Assembly (NCBI GenBank): GCA_025362815.1
Contig: JANYFG010000049.1
Span: 39,751-103,750, forward strand
Origin: Rhodospirillales bacterium
GTDB taxonomy: Bacteria > Pseudomonadota > Alphaproteobacteria > Acetobacterales > Acetobacteraceae
Length of the DNA stretch: 64,000 bases
Reading direction: 5' to 3'
Shown: piece by piece, positions 47,395 through 56,374 of the stretch
How the letters are laid out: the number at the start of each line of letters is the position of its first letter
Numbering within the stretch: position 1 is the first letter of the stretch
The notes under the pieces: generated by a model
What the model was told of the DNA's origin: nothing
Database searches by the model: none
The model's input: the letters and a program-made list of their open reading frames with translations, nothing else
Program-made: the position numbers and the translations under genes

Positions 47395-49758
47395 ATCGAC
47401 GAACCCAAGATGGTGGCGATGGGCCGTCTCGATCGCGCCCAACAATGTCTCACGCCCGGCTGCCAATGAGTGATGCGCCTCCACCCGAGCCAAACCGCAA
47501 TCGGACAGTCTATGCCACAGCACGGGGTCGGCATGCAATCGCAGACACGCGGCCGCGAAGTCCTCCGCGGTATCGGCCAACAACAGATCCTCGCCGTCAC
47601 TGAGATCCATGCCCTCCGCACCGCAGGCGGTGGCCACGATCGGCAAGCCATACGACATCGCGGCCGAGATCTTGCCCTTCGTGCCGGCGCCGACGCGAAG
47701 GCTGCAGGCAAACACACGCACCGTGTCGAACACCGTTCGCAGATCCTCGATCATGCCGGTCACGACCACATGCGGCCCGGCCAGCGCCAGCACCTCCGCC
47801 TTGGGGTTGGCGCCTGCGATGATGAAGCGCGCGTCCGGCAAGGTGCGATGGATCAACGGCAGCACAACGCGCACGAAGAACACCACGGCGTCCACGTTCG
47901 GCGTATGCCCGTAGCCACCGAGAAAACAAAAATCCCGCCGCGCGTGAAACCCCACCTGCGTGCCGTGCAACGGAAACATGAAGGGCCACACGACAACCGG
48001 TGCGTCCGGCACGGCGAGCGCCAGCAGATCGCGCTCGAACGTCGAATGCGTGATGGTGCAGTCGGCTGCCCCGACCAGCCCCAACTCCCTCGTCCGCAAC
48101 GCCGCTGCCGCCGCGAGATCGCCCGCATCCCCGCTCAGCCGTGCCTCACGCTCCAGGCGAAGGTGGTGCAGGTCCATCGTATGAAACAGGATCGGCGCCT
48201 GCGGAGCCAGCTGGCGGATCGTTCCCAAAACCTGCTCCAGCACCGTGACGCGAAACACCATGACGGCATCGAAGGTTTTGCCGTGGCGACGCAGATAGGT
48301 TTCAAGATCCGGCTCATACGGCGCATAGGCCACCTCCACGCCCTCACGCATCAGGTCGGTGGCCTCACCCTGCTTGAACAGGAAATTGTCCTGCGGCACG
48401 AAATGCACCTTGTAGCCGATCGCGCGAAACAACCGCAGCGTGAGCATGGCGGTCACCGATCCCGCATCCTGCAACGGGGTCGGCAAATTGGCATCGATCA
48501 CCAGAACCCGCATGCGAACCTGGCGCTCGCGCTCCAGATGCGGCGCCTGCCCGTTCGCCCGATGCTTGGACAAACTCTGTCGCCAGCGCAAAAACAACTT
48601 GCGCGCATTCACGAGCTGCCAGGCCTTCACGCCCCGCGCGGTATCGGTGCCGGAGGTCACGCCCTCGTCATGGATCACACGCGACTGCGGCTGAAACCAC
48701 ACCTCTCGCCCGGCCTGGCGCACCCGCATGGCGAGGTCGGCATCCTCGCAATAGGCCGGCGCGAAATGCACATCGAAGCCGCCGAGCGACCTGAAAAGCG
48801 CCGTCGGCAACATGATCGAACAGCCGCTGATATAATCGGCCTCCCGCGCGAAACAGTGCCGCGGCTGGTTGGGATCGCCATCCCGCCCGTCGTTCCAGCA
48901 GGACGCGTCGCGCCAGATGATGCACCCGGCCTCTTGCAGGCGCCCGTCGGGATAAAGCATTTTCGAGCCCACCAGCCCGGCCGATGGAAACATCTGAAAG
49001 CTATCCACCAACGCATCCAGCCAGTGTTCCACCACACGGGTGTCGTTGTTGAGAAAAACCACGAACGCCCCGCGCGCCAGACCGGCGCCGGCATTGCAAC
49101 TGGCGATGAACCCCTGATTTTCGACCTGGCACAGCAGCACGACGTGATCGAGCTTCGACAGGATAACGGCGCTGCCATCGGTGGAGGCATCGTCCACGAT
49201 GATGATCTCAAATGCATGTTTCGTCACGTGCGCCCAAAGGCTGTCGAGACAGCTCAGCGTATGGCCCAACTGTCCAAACACCGGAACAACGATCGAAACG
49301 AGCGGCGTTTCCGTGCCGGCGGAGGAGACGGCGTTCAATGCCGCCACCGCCTCCGCGTAATCCGGGCGCTCCGACACCAGCGCATATCGTCCGAAAAATG
49401 CCGCCCCGCGATCGGCCTCCAACAACACCGCGTCATCCACCCGTATATCGTAAAGCCCTCTTTCCCCAGAACGATCTTCAGCGAGCTTCCAAGGATGCGC
49501 CCCATCCTGGGCAGGGGCATTCTCCGAGACCGCCTGTGGTGGCGACAGCCTCGCCCGCAGCCGCACCATTTCGCGGTGCCGCGCGAACAGCTGCGCGTCC
49601 AACGCCACGATCCGCTCGACCAACGCGCGCTCCCGCGCCTGTGCCGCTTCGGGCCACACCGGCTGGGGCGGCGACGCCGACCCCCGTTCACGCGTCCAAA
49701 GGTCACGTGTCCTGAGATCACGCGTCCTGAGATCACGCGTCCAAGCGAGCGAGCTCAT
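47392..49758 (-). CDS. Two-domain glycosyltransferase (GT2 plus GT4-type)
   Basis: The 788-residue relative of 34065-36788 has an N-terminal GT2 domain (LVSIVVPVFGQLGHTLSCLD, FEIIIVDDASTDGSAV, AFVVFLNNDTRVVEHWLD, ISGCSIMLPTALFRSLGGFD) and a C-terminal GT-B domain (FCFLGGYGHTPNVDAVVFFV, VFACSLRVGAGTKGKISAAM, ATACGAEGMDLS). The first 30 residues include a short repeat (TRDLRTRDLRTRDLWTR) caused by repeated DNA at the 5' end, so the true start may lie further in. It overlaps the epimerase gene by 26 bp and likely builds a surface glycan. Confidence 0.88.
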   Translation of the reverse strand: MSSLAWTRDLRTRDLRTRDLWTRERGSASPPQPVWPEAAQARERALVERIVALDAQLFARHREMVRLRARLSPPQAVSENAPAQDGAHPWKLAEDRSGERGLYDIRVDDAVLLEADRGAAFFGRYALVSERPDYAEAVAALNAVSSAGTETPLVSIVVPVFGQLGHTLSCLDSLWAHVTKHAFEIIIVDDASTDGSAVILSKLDHVVLLCQVENQGFIASCNAGAGLARGAFVVFLNNDTRVVEHWLDALVDSFQMFPSAGLVGSKMLYPDGRLQEAGCIIWRDASCWNDGRDGDPNQPRHCFAREADYISGCSIMLPTALFRSLGGFDVHFAPAYCEDADLAMRVRQAGREVWFQPQSRVIHDEGVTSGTDTARGVKAWQLVNARKLFLRWRQSLSKHRANGQAPHLERERQVRMRVLVIDANLPTPLQDAGSVTAMLTLRLFRAIGYKVHFVPQDNFLFKQGEATDLMREGVEVAYAPYEPDLETYLRRHGKTFDAVMVFRVTVLEQVLGTIRQLAPQAPILFHTMDLHHLRLEREARLSGDAGDLAAAAALRTRELGLVGAADCTITHSTFERDLLALAVPDAPVVVWPFMFPLHGTQVGFHARRDFCFLGGYGHTPNVDAVVFFVRVVLPLIHRTLPDARFIIAGANPKAEVLALAGPHVVVTGMIEDLRTVFDTVRVFACSLRVGAGTKGKISAAMSYGLPIVATACGAEGMDLSDGEDLLLADTAEDFAAACLRLHADPVLWHRLSDCGLARVEAHHSLAAGRETLLGAIETAHRHHLGFVD

Positions 49759-50701
49759 AGTCCAACACCGATTTCAACGTGGTTTCAATTCTGAATTGCG
49801 GGGCCCAGCCGGTGCGCTGCTTCAACCTTTCGGAGTTGCCAAGGATGCAGACCTCATCGGAAGGTCTGAGTAACGCCGGATCCTGCCTGGCCGGCAGACG
49901 TATCCCCGCCAGATCCTCGAACATCGCGATGAGGTCGCCAATCCGGTGCGCCGCGTCGGCCGAGATATTATAGGCCTCCCCCGGTTCGCCAAACTCGGCC
50001 AGCAGGATCAACGCGTCGACGAGATCACGCACATCGATGATCGCGCGCCGGCTCTCGATATTGCCCACCCGCAGATGCGGCGCCCCGCCGCGCATGATGG
50101 TGGCCACCCGTGCGGCAAAGTCGCTGACGACGTCAGCACGTTTGCGCGGCCCGGTGCAATTGAAGATACGCGCCCGAATGCTGCGGATGCCGTGGTTTAA
50201 AAAACACTGATAGGCGTAAAGGTCCTGCCCTACCTTCGAGACGCCATACGGATGCATCGGCAACTGCGCCACATCCTCACGCACCGGCGCCCTGCTCGCC
50301 GCCAGACTCGCGCCATATTGGGCCGAGGAACATGCCACCACCACCATCGGATCATAGCCGGGCGACGCGACACGCAGATGCTTGATCGCCTCGAACACAT
50401 TGACGGTGCCCTGCACATTCGTCTCGAACGTGGCCCACGGCGCCGCCCACGAAACCGTCGGCAAGCTCTGCGCCGCCAGATGATAGATCACCTCCGGCCT
50501 GGTTCGGTCGATCGTCTCGCACACCGCCTCGGCGTCGCGCACATCCAGCATCTGCAATCGAAACCGCGCCTCAAGCTCCGAAAGATCCACCGTCGGAAGG
50601 TAATACGTGCCCAGCACCTCCGTCTCACCCCTGTCGGCAAGCATCTCCAAGAGATGCGACCCAACCATACCCGCCGCACCGGTGATAAGAATACGCGCCA
50701 T
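49733..50701 (-). CDS. NAD-dependent epimerase/dehydratase (GDP-mannose dehydratase or reductase-like)
   Basis: The 322-residue extended SDR has the cofactor loop ILITGAAGMVGSHLLEML. It has VYHLAAQS-type IYHLAAQSLPTVSW, active-site Ser in VVACSSAQYG and Y-x3-K in HPYGVSKVGQDLYA. The fold and motifs match GMD/RMD-like nucleotide-sugar enzymes. The product would feed the glycosyltransferase encoded directly downstream with a 26-bp overlap. The nucleotide sugar is not determined by the sequence. Confidence 0.88.
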   Translation of the reverse strand: MARILITGAAGMVGSHLLEMLADRGETEVLGTYYLPTVDLSELEARFRLQMLDVRDAEAVCETIDRTRPEVIYHLAAQSLPTVSWAAPWATFETNVQGTVNVFEAIKHLRVASPGYDPMVVVACSSAQYGASLAASRAPVREDVAQLPMHPYGVSKVGQDLYAYQCFLNHGIRSIRARIFNCTGPRKRADVVSDFAARVATIMRGGAPHLRVGNIESRRAIIDVRDLVDALILLAEFGEPGEAYNISADAAHRIGDLIAMFEDLAGIRLPARQDPALLRPSDEVCILGNSERLKQRTGWAPQFRIETTLKSVLDYELARLDA

Positions 50702-50741
50702 TACCTATATTTCCTGTGCCGCCGGTTCGTTAAGCACAACG

Positions 50742-51674
50742 ATGCCTTGTCTCAGCTGCGCACTAGAGCGTTCTCTTCGCGGAAGTGTCGACCTTGTGAA
50801 ATCACCTAGTGCAGCCGTCGGCATCGAAGAGCGTCTGATCCAGGCCGCATCAGAGGCCGCCGGCCTGCGCGCCCAACTGACAGCGCTCCGTCGCAGCCGC
50901 GCGGCCCGGCCGGATCATCCCGCGCCCCTCGAAAGGTTGGCGGCGATGCTCACCACCGCGGCCAGGATCCAGCCCGGTTCAGCAGCGTTCGAAATGGCCG
51001 TGGCGCGGGAGATGTTCCTGCGCCGCTTTGGCCCCATACTGTTGCCGCTGCCCTGCGCCACATCCGATATCGGTCTGGTGCTGCGCGGATCCGAAAGCGG
51101 GGCCATGGCCGAGGCGATCGTGTCCCTGTCATCGCGACTCGCTGGCCAAAGGATCGATCTGGTCGTCGCCGATGCCAGCCCCGATCCGCATATCAGGCTT
51201 CTCGCTGCACATATCCACAACCTGCGCGTCATGCACGGCGAAGATGCAGCCACCGCCGCCAATCTCTGCGTCAGCATCACACGCGCCGCGATGATCGCCC
51301 TGGTGGAGGGCCCGCCCTGCAGCCTCGCGCACTGGCCGGAGCCCGGAACCGTCTGGGTCGGCGCCGCCGGCAGCCAGTCCCTCGCGCAACATGGCATAAT
51401 TCTGCCGGCGGCGCCACTCTACGACAAGCAGATCGCCCTCGCCGCAGCGCGATCCGACTGGTGCGAAGCGGCCGGTCTCGACAGCGCGCTCGAAGACGGC
51501 GGCGGCCTCGAAATCGCCGATCTCGCCTTGAAGTTCGACAATCTCGGATTGCGCCTGATGTCCTGCGCCGCCCTCGAGGATGCCACCGCCACCCCCGACC
51601 CCGCGCGACACTGGGCCTGCGCCGCCCTGTTCCGCACCCGATGGAACGGCGCTCTGGTCCAGCCCACCCGATGA
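50742..51674 (+). CDS. Unrecognised protein next to glycan genes
   Basis: Up to 310 residues; the start may be the ATG at 50742 or the GTG at 50796, which has GGAAG ahead of it. No family recognised. The middle (GQRIDLVVADASPDPHIRLL to TRAAMIALVEGPPCSLAHW) alternates strands and helices like a degenerate glycosyltransferase-A fold, but no DxD motif is evident. Its stop overlaps the methyltransferase-like gene by ATGA. It is divergent from the epimerase gene and probably belongs to the glycan group. Confidence 0.65.
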   Translation: MPCLSCALERSLRGSVDLVKSPSAAVGIEERLIQAASEAAGLRAQLTALRRSRAARPDHPAPLERLAAMLTTAARIQPGSAAFEMAVAREMFLRRFGPILLPLPCATSDIGLVLRGSESGAMAEAIVSLSSRLAGQRIDLVVADASPDPHIRLLAAHIHNLRVMHGEDAATAANLCVSITRAAMIALVEGPPCSLAHWPEPGTVWVGAAGSQSLAQHGIILPAAPLYDKQIALAAARSDWCEAAGLDSALEDGGGLEIADLALKFDNLGLRLMSCAALEDATATPDPARHWACAALFRTRWNGALVQPTR

Positions 51675-52480
51675 GCCGGCCGTCGTCCCATCTCAGCCTC
51701 CCCGGCGAGAGCTTCGTCTCCCAGGCGGAGTTCGATGCCTACCGCGCCCGCACCCAAGACGATCTCGACGCCCGTTACGCCTACGAACACGGCCTCTCCG
51801 CCGCCGAGCGCGCATGCCGCCCGGGCACCTGCGGCGCCTGCCTGGCCCCCACCACCTTTCACACCGAAAGCACCCCACCCGACTGGCGCGACGGCCAGAT
51901 CTGCGGCTGCCCGGACCGCCTCGGCCAGCGCGCCCGCGCCATGCTGCATCTCCTGCAGTCCGATGCCGGGCTCGATCCGTGGTCGCGCATCATGTTCCTC
52001 GGCCCCCGCTCCCCGCTCGACCGCAGGCTCGCCCCGGATCGCACCCAGGCCCGCACCGCCCCGGTCCGCCACGCCCGCCTGATCACCGCGCCTGCCCGCG
52101 AAAACAGCCCCCAAACCCATCGTCTCAATGCCCCAGACCGCGCCTTCAGCCACGTCATGGCGTGGGACTACCTCCAACGCGTGCCGCCCCTCGAAACCCT
52201 GCTGCACGAAACCCATCGCGTGCTCTGCCCCGGCGGCGTCTTCGCCTTCACCCTGCCGTTCCACTACCGCGCCGCCACCACCCTCTCCCGCCTCGCCCAC
52301 CTGCCACGCCATCACGGCCTGCTCCCCGCCGAGTTCGGCGCCGACATCCACGACATCGGCTGGGACATCCTGGAAAACCTCCGCCGCGCCGGCTTCGCAC
52401 GCGCCCGCGCCCACCACGCCTGGTCCGACGAGCTCGGCTATCTCGGCGCCTTCAACCTCCTCTTCACCGCCGAGGCCTGA
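51671..52480 (+). CDS. SAM-dependent methyltransferase-like protein with Cys-rich N-terminus
   Basis: The 269-residue protein has a Cys cluster CRPGTCGAC near residue 50 and CGCPDR near residue 76, possibly zinc binding. A methyltransferase-like C-terminal part follows (FSHVMAWDYLQRVPPLETLL, HETHRVLCPGGVFAFTLPFH), like class I enzymes with D-x-L-x-x-V and the RVLCPGG motif. The N-terminal glycine loop is poorly preserved. It starts in a 4-bp overlap with the preceding gene, which suggests a role in modifying a glycan or its carrier. Confidence 0.7.
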   Translation: MSRPSSHLSLPGESFVSQAEFDAYRARTQDDLDARYAYEHGLSAAERACRPGTCGACLAPTTFHTESTPPDWRDGQICGCPDRLGQRARAMLHLLQSDAGLDPWSRIMFLGPRSPLDRRLAPDRTQARTAPVRHARLITAPARENSPQTHRLNAPDRAFSHVMAWDYLQRVPPLETLLHETHRVLCPGGVFAFTLPFHYRAATTLSRLAHLPRHHGLLPAEFGADIHDIGWDILENLRRAGFARARAHHAWSDELGYLGAFNLLFTAEA

Positions 52481-52589
52481 GCCCGCGCCACCTCCGCTTT
52501 TAGTCCTCGCCATCATCGTAACGCCGCCGTAGCCTAGCGAACTGAACCCCGCCGACAGAGTGGGGCCACCAAAAGGGGAGACCACGACC

Positions 52590-53588
52590 ATGCGCAAAAT
52601 CTTTGCGTCCCTGGCCGGCATGCTGGCATCGACGGCCCTGATGGCGGCCGCACCCGCCATCGCGCAAACCAAGCATTACAGCTTCGGCTACGACCAGCCG
52701 CACACCACCGGCTACGGCGTCGCCGGCGACCTCTTCAACGCCAAGCTTTCCGAGCTGAGCAAGGGTGCCATGGTCATCGACCAGTTCCCCGGCGCCCAGC
52801 TCGGCCAGGAGCCGCAACTGCTGCAAAAGATCCGCACCGGAGACATCGATTTCGTCATCACCTCCACCGCGAATTCCGCCACGGTCGAACCGCAATCCGG
52901 CGTGCTCTCCATCCACTACGTGTTCAAATCCGAGGCGCATCTCGTCAAGGCGCTGGCCACCCCGGAAATGACGGCGGTGGTGCGCGAGATGTTCACCGCC
53001 AACGTCACCGGCGCCCGCGTCCTCGCCATGGCAACCCTCGGTCTGCGCAATCTCTACAGCAAGAAAGAGATCCGCACCCTCGCCGACATCAAAGGCCTCA
53101 AGGTCCGCGTCCAGGCCACCGCCACGGAGGACGCCATCTTCCCCGCCTACGGGGCCCAAACCGTCCACATGCCCTTCGGCAGCGTCTACACCTCGCTGCA
53201 AACCGGCGTGGTCGACGTCGCTGAAAACTCCGTCAACGTCTATCTCGCCAACAAGCACTACGAAACCGCCCCCGTCATGTCGATGACCGAGCACGAGGCC
53301 AACAACTCGGTCATCTGGGTCAGCGACAAGCTGTGGAACAGCCTCACCGCCGAACAACAAGGCTGGGTCCAGGCCGCCGCCAACGAGGTCTCCACCAAGC
53401 AACCCGCCAAAGCCCTCGAACTCGAGCGTGACAGCCTCGCCCGCCTCAAGAAAATCGGCGTCAAGGTCGTGGAAGACGTGAACAAGGCCCAGTTCGCCAC
53501 CGTGGCAAAACCGATGCAGGACGAACTGGCAAAAGGCCTCGGCCCCTACGCCGTCAAGATCCTCGCCATCGCCCGCGCCGCCGAGTAA
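52590..53588 (+). CDS. dctP: TRAP transporter periplasmic binding protein (DctP family)
   Basis: The 332-residue protein has a signal peptide (FASLAGMLASTALMAAAPAI) ending IAQ. The DctP-type mature fold includes FNAKLSELSKGAMVIDQFPG, FVITSTANSATVEPQSGVLS, DIKGLKVRVQATATEDAIFP, MPFGSVYTSLQTGVVDVAEN. A GGGGAG site precedes the ATG. It delivers an organic anion to DctQM encoded directly downstream with 3 bp and then 11 bp overlap. The substrate is not known. Confidence 0.93.
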   Translation: MRKIFASLAGMLASTALMAAAPAIAQTKHYSFGYDQPHTTGYGVAGDLFNAKLSELSKGAMVIDQFPGAQLGQEPQLLQKIRTGDIDFVITSTANSATVEPQSGVLSIHYVFKSEAHLVKALATPEMTAVVREMFTANVTGARVLAMATLGLRNLYSKKEIRTLADIKGLKVRVQATATEDAIFPAYGAQTVHMPFGSVYTSLQTGVVDVAENSVNVYLANKHYETAPVMSMTEHEANNSVIWVSDKLWNSLTAEQQGWVQAAANEVSTKQPAKALELERDSLARLKKIGVKVVEDVNKAQFATVAKPMQDELAKGLGPYAVKILAIARAAE

Positions 53589-53591
53589 TCC

Positions 53592-54125
53592 GTGCAAGGC
53601 CTCGTTCTCCAAAGCGACCGTCACCTGAAATGGCGGTCGCTCGACTGGCTCGAACACGCCCTCATGATCGGCTGCGGCCTCTGCCTCGCAGGGTTCGCCA
53701 CCTCGGTCTTTCTCGACGTCTTCACCCGCGAAATCGGAAGGCCCTGGCTGTGGCTGCAGGAAGTCACATCCGCCTTCTTCACCTACGGCATCTTCTGCGG
53801 CACCGCGGTCGCCACGCGAAGGCAAGACCACCTCCAACTCTCCGCCCTCACCGAGTTGATGGGCGGCAAAACCCGTGAGGGGTTCGAAACCTTCAACCGC
53901 CTCGTCGTCCTCGTCATCGGCGTCTTCATGGTCGTCTTCGGCTGGCAGAACTTCATCAGCGGATTCAGCTCTTTCCGCATGCCGTCCATGACCCCCATCG
54001 CCTATCTCTACTGGCCCATCCCCATCTGCGGCGCACTTGTCGTGCTGTTCAGCGCGGAACAGATCGTATGCGGACTCAGAAACGGCTTCGTCGGCGTCGT
54101 TCCGGGTCATAAGCATGGTCGCTGA
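53592..54125 (+). CDS. dctQ: TRAP transporter small permease (DctQ family)
   Basis: The 177-residue membrane protein starts at a GTG 3 bp after dctP. It has four helices, with LEHALMIGCGLCLAGFATSV in the first, FTREIGRPWLWLQEVTSAFF and TYGIFCGTAVATRRQDHLQL as DctQ hallmarks. It couples the binding protein to the large permease. Its 3' end overlaps dctM by 11 bp. Confidence 0.92.
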   Translation: MQGLVLQSDRHLKWRSLDWLEHALMIGCGLCLAGFATSVFLDVFTREIGRPWLWLQEVTSAFFTYGIFCGTAVATRRQDHLQLSALTELMGGKTREGFETFNRLVVLVIGVFMVVFGWQNFISGFSSFRMPSMTPIAYLYWPIPICGALVVLFSAEQIVCGLRNGFVGVVPGHKHGR

Positions 54126-55452
54126 AAACGCCTACATCCTCGCGGGCATGACGGTGCTGTTCCTCACCCTCGGCTATCTCGGCGTCCCCGTGGCCTTCGC
54201 GCTGATGGCCGGGGTCATGGTCGGCACCGCCTTCACCCCCATCAGCTACCAATCGATGATCGGCCAGCTCTTCAACGGCATCGACAGCGAAGCCCTGATG
54301 GCCATCCCGTTCTTCCTCCTCGTCGGCGAATTGATGACCTCGGCCAACGTCATCATCCGCATCGCCGAACTCAGCCAGGCCATGGTGGGCCACATCCGCG
54401 GCGGCCTCGCCCAGGTCACCACCGTGTTCTCCATCTTCTTCTCCGGCATGTCCGGCTCCTCCTCGGCCGACGTCGCGGTGTTGAGCCGAACCATGGCGCT
54501 GCCCATGGCGAACGAGGGCTATTCGCCGGCCTTCGTCGCCAGCCTCATCGCCGCCGCGTCCACCATCGCGGCCCTCGTGCCACCCTCCATCATGGCCGTC
54601 GTCTATGGCGCCATCGGCAACGTCTCCATCGCCGGACTCTTTCTCGGCGGCATCGTGCCCGGGTTGATGATCGGCGTCGGCCTCATGATCTATTGCTACT
54701 TCTTCGGCCCCGCGGGCTTCAGGCGCCCCCGTGCCTCCCTCGCCCAGTTCGGCCGCGCCGCCAAATCCGCCTCCCTGCCCTTGATGATCCCCTTCATCCT
54801 GCTCGGCGGCATCCTCTCCGGATGGTTCACCCCCACCGAAGCCGGCGTCATCGCCATCGTCTATATCCTCGTCGTCGTCATCCCCATCCTCCGCCCCTCG
54901 CACCTCAAACACGTGCCCCGGGATTTCATCCACGCCGGCCTCATCTTTTCCCTGCCTCTCATCACCATCGCCGCCGCCTCCGCCTTCGGTTGGATCCTGG
55001 CCTACCTCCGCGGCCCCATCGTCGTCGCCGGCTGGATCGGAGACGTGGCCGGCACCGATCCCACCATGATCATGTTCCTCCTCGTCCTCGTCTTCACCAT
55101 CGTGGGAGACTTCATCGAACCCATCCCCGCCATCATCATCTTCATGCCGGTGGTCAACCAACTCACCGAAAGCGGCAACATCAACCCCGTTCACATGGGC
55201 GTCGTGCTGATCGTCACCCTCGCATTTGGCCTCATAACCCCGCCCTACGGCCTGGCTTTGCTCATGGCCTCGAAATTCGTGGGCGTCCGCTTTGCCACCG
55301 CGCTGAAAGCCTCCGTCCCCATCTACGTCATCTTCTTCGCAACCATCGCCTTCACCATCTTCTTCCCCGGCATCATCCTCTTCCTGCCCAAGATGCTGTT
55401 CCCCGAATCAGTCGGCTGCTTCAAAGCCGCCACCGGCTACATCTGCCCCTGA
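54115..55452 (+). CDS. dctM: TRAP transporter large permease (DctM family)
   Basis: The 445-residue permease starts MVAENAYILAGMTVLFLTLG. It has IPFFLLVGELMTSANVIIRI, FFSGMSGSSSADVAVLSRTM, AASTIAALVPPSIMAVVYGA and VTLAFGLITPPYGLALLMAS, all DctM hallmarks, across about 12 helices. It uses the sodium or proton gradient to import the DctP ligand. No regulator gene lies next to the operon; the nearest is the MarR gene about 14 kb away. Confidence 0.93.
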   Translation: MVAENAYILAGMTVLFLTLGYLGVPVAFALMAGVMVGTAFTPISYQSMIGQLFNGIDSEALMAIPFFLLVGELMTSANVIIRIAELSQAMVGHIRGGLAQVTTVFSIFFSGMSGSSSADVAVLSRTMALPMANEGYSPAFVASLIAAASTIAALVPPSIMAVVYGAIGNVSIAGLFLGGIVPGLMIGVGLMIYCYFFGPAGFRRPRASLAQFGRAAKSASLPLMIPFILLGGILSGWFTPTEAGVIAIVYILVVVIPILRPSHLKHVPRDFIHAGLIFSLPLITIAAASAFGWILAYLRGPIVVAGWIGDVAGTDPTMIMFLLVLVFTIVGDFIEPIPAIIIFMPVVNQLTESGNINPVHMGVVLIVTLAFGLITPPYGLALLMASKFVGVRFATALKASVPIYVIFFATIAFTIFFPGIILFLPKMLFPESVGCFKAATGYICP

Positions 55453-55542
55453 GCCGAAGGCACGGCGTCCCTTCCCTGATCGATAAAAACGCAATTCATA
55501 ATGAACCCGGAACAAGAGAGTCACACGTCTCCAAACCCGTAA

Positions 55543-56145
55543 TCAGTCCTCGACCAAACGCCGCCCATATCCTTGCCTTCGCGCCGCCGCCAACACACCG
55601 CGCGGCAACGGAATCCGGCCGAAATCAATCGGCGCCCGAACCCTGCGCACCCGCACAACCGCAACCTTCACAATCGCCGACGGATCGACCGCCACAGCCG
55701 GTTTAACGGGCGGAATCTCCACCCCCAACATCCGGCAAACCGGCCCCAGAATCCGCCGCGCCTGTACTATATCCCGCACCACCGCCGCCATCTCCGGCTC
55801 CGCCAAGATCGCCCGCAACTGAGACCCGAAATTCGCCGCCTCAGACGGCATCATCCCCATCAACCACCCAAACCGCCGCGGCAACCCACCCCGCGCCCCC
55901 AAACCAGCCCGCGCCACACAGTCAGAAGGTTTAACGACCGGCCGAACCGCCCCAGCCCGATACCGCCCCGCCGCAATCCGCGAAACCAAATCCAAAAACG
56001 CCACCTCCGCCCGACGCACGCGCGACCAGACCAAAACGATCATCGGTGGCCGCATCAACCCAAAAGCAAGACTCGCCGCCACCGCCCGACACAAGGCCAG
56101 GCAGGTCAACGCGAACCGCTCGGAAGGGGAGGAGGGAAAAACCAT
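55543..56145 (-). CDS. Hypothetical protein (200 residues)
   Basis: No family recognised. The N-terminal third is hydrophobic and basic (LTCLALCRAVAASLAFGLMR, PPMIVLVWSRVRRAEVAFLD). The rest contains EAANFGSQLRAILAEPEMAAV, a regular helix, and a Pro/Val-rich basic end (GRIPLPRGVLAAARRQGYGR). Composition and codon pattern fit a real gene, although a long opposite-strand frame (55573-56205) also exists. It lies alone between the TRAP operon and repeat copy C. Confidence 0.55.
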   Translation of the reverse strand: MVFPSSPSERFALTCLALCRAVAASLAFGLMRPPMIVLVWSRVRRAEVAFLDLVSRIAAGRYRAGAVRPVVKPSDCVARAGLGARGGLPRRFGWLMGMMPSEAANFGSQLRAILAEPEMAAVVRDIVQARRILGPVCRMLGVEIPPVKPAVAVDPSAIVKVAVVRVRRVRAPIDFGRIPLPRGVLAAARRQGYGRRLVED

Positions 56146-56256
56146 CCCCTACACACACCACAAAACCCCGAAAAACGCAAGCAAAAAGTGACTATAACTA
56201 ACTGAACTAGCCTATCACGAGGATGGCGGGATTTCAGTTTATCCGAGGCAAGAATT

Positions 56257-56364
56257 CTTCTTTTTTTGAAGAAAAAGAAGCAAAAAAACTTTTATTCATA
56301 AGAAATTATTTTATGGCTTCGCCAAGAGAATGAAGTTTTTTGGTTCTTTTGTTCACAAAAGAAC
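56257..56364. repeat. Dispersed composite hairpin element, copy C
   Basis: A CTTCTTTTTTTGAAGAAAAAGAAG-type hairpin is followed by CAAAAAAACTTTTATTC, an AT-rich middle, GAATGAAGTTTTTTG and hairpin GTTCTTTTGT-TC-ACAAAAGAAC (56343-56364). The order is the inverse of copy B. Its last hairpin lies 11 bp past the stop of the reverse-strand gene at 56375, fitting a terminator. Confidence 0.75.
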
Positions 56365-56374
56365 ATCTCCCTTC

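Noticed and set aside
55573..56205. Forward-strand alternative to the hypothetical gene at 55543
   Set aside because: Extremely Arg/Pro/His-rich with no hydrophobic core; the reverse frame is more protein-like.
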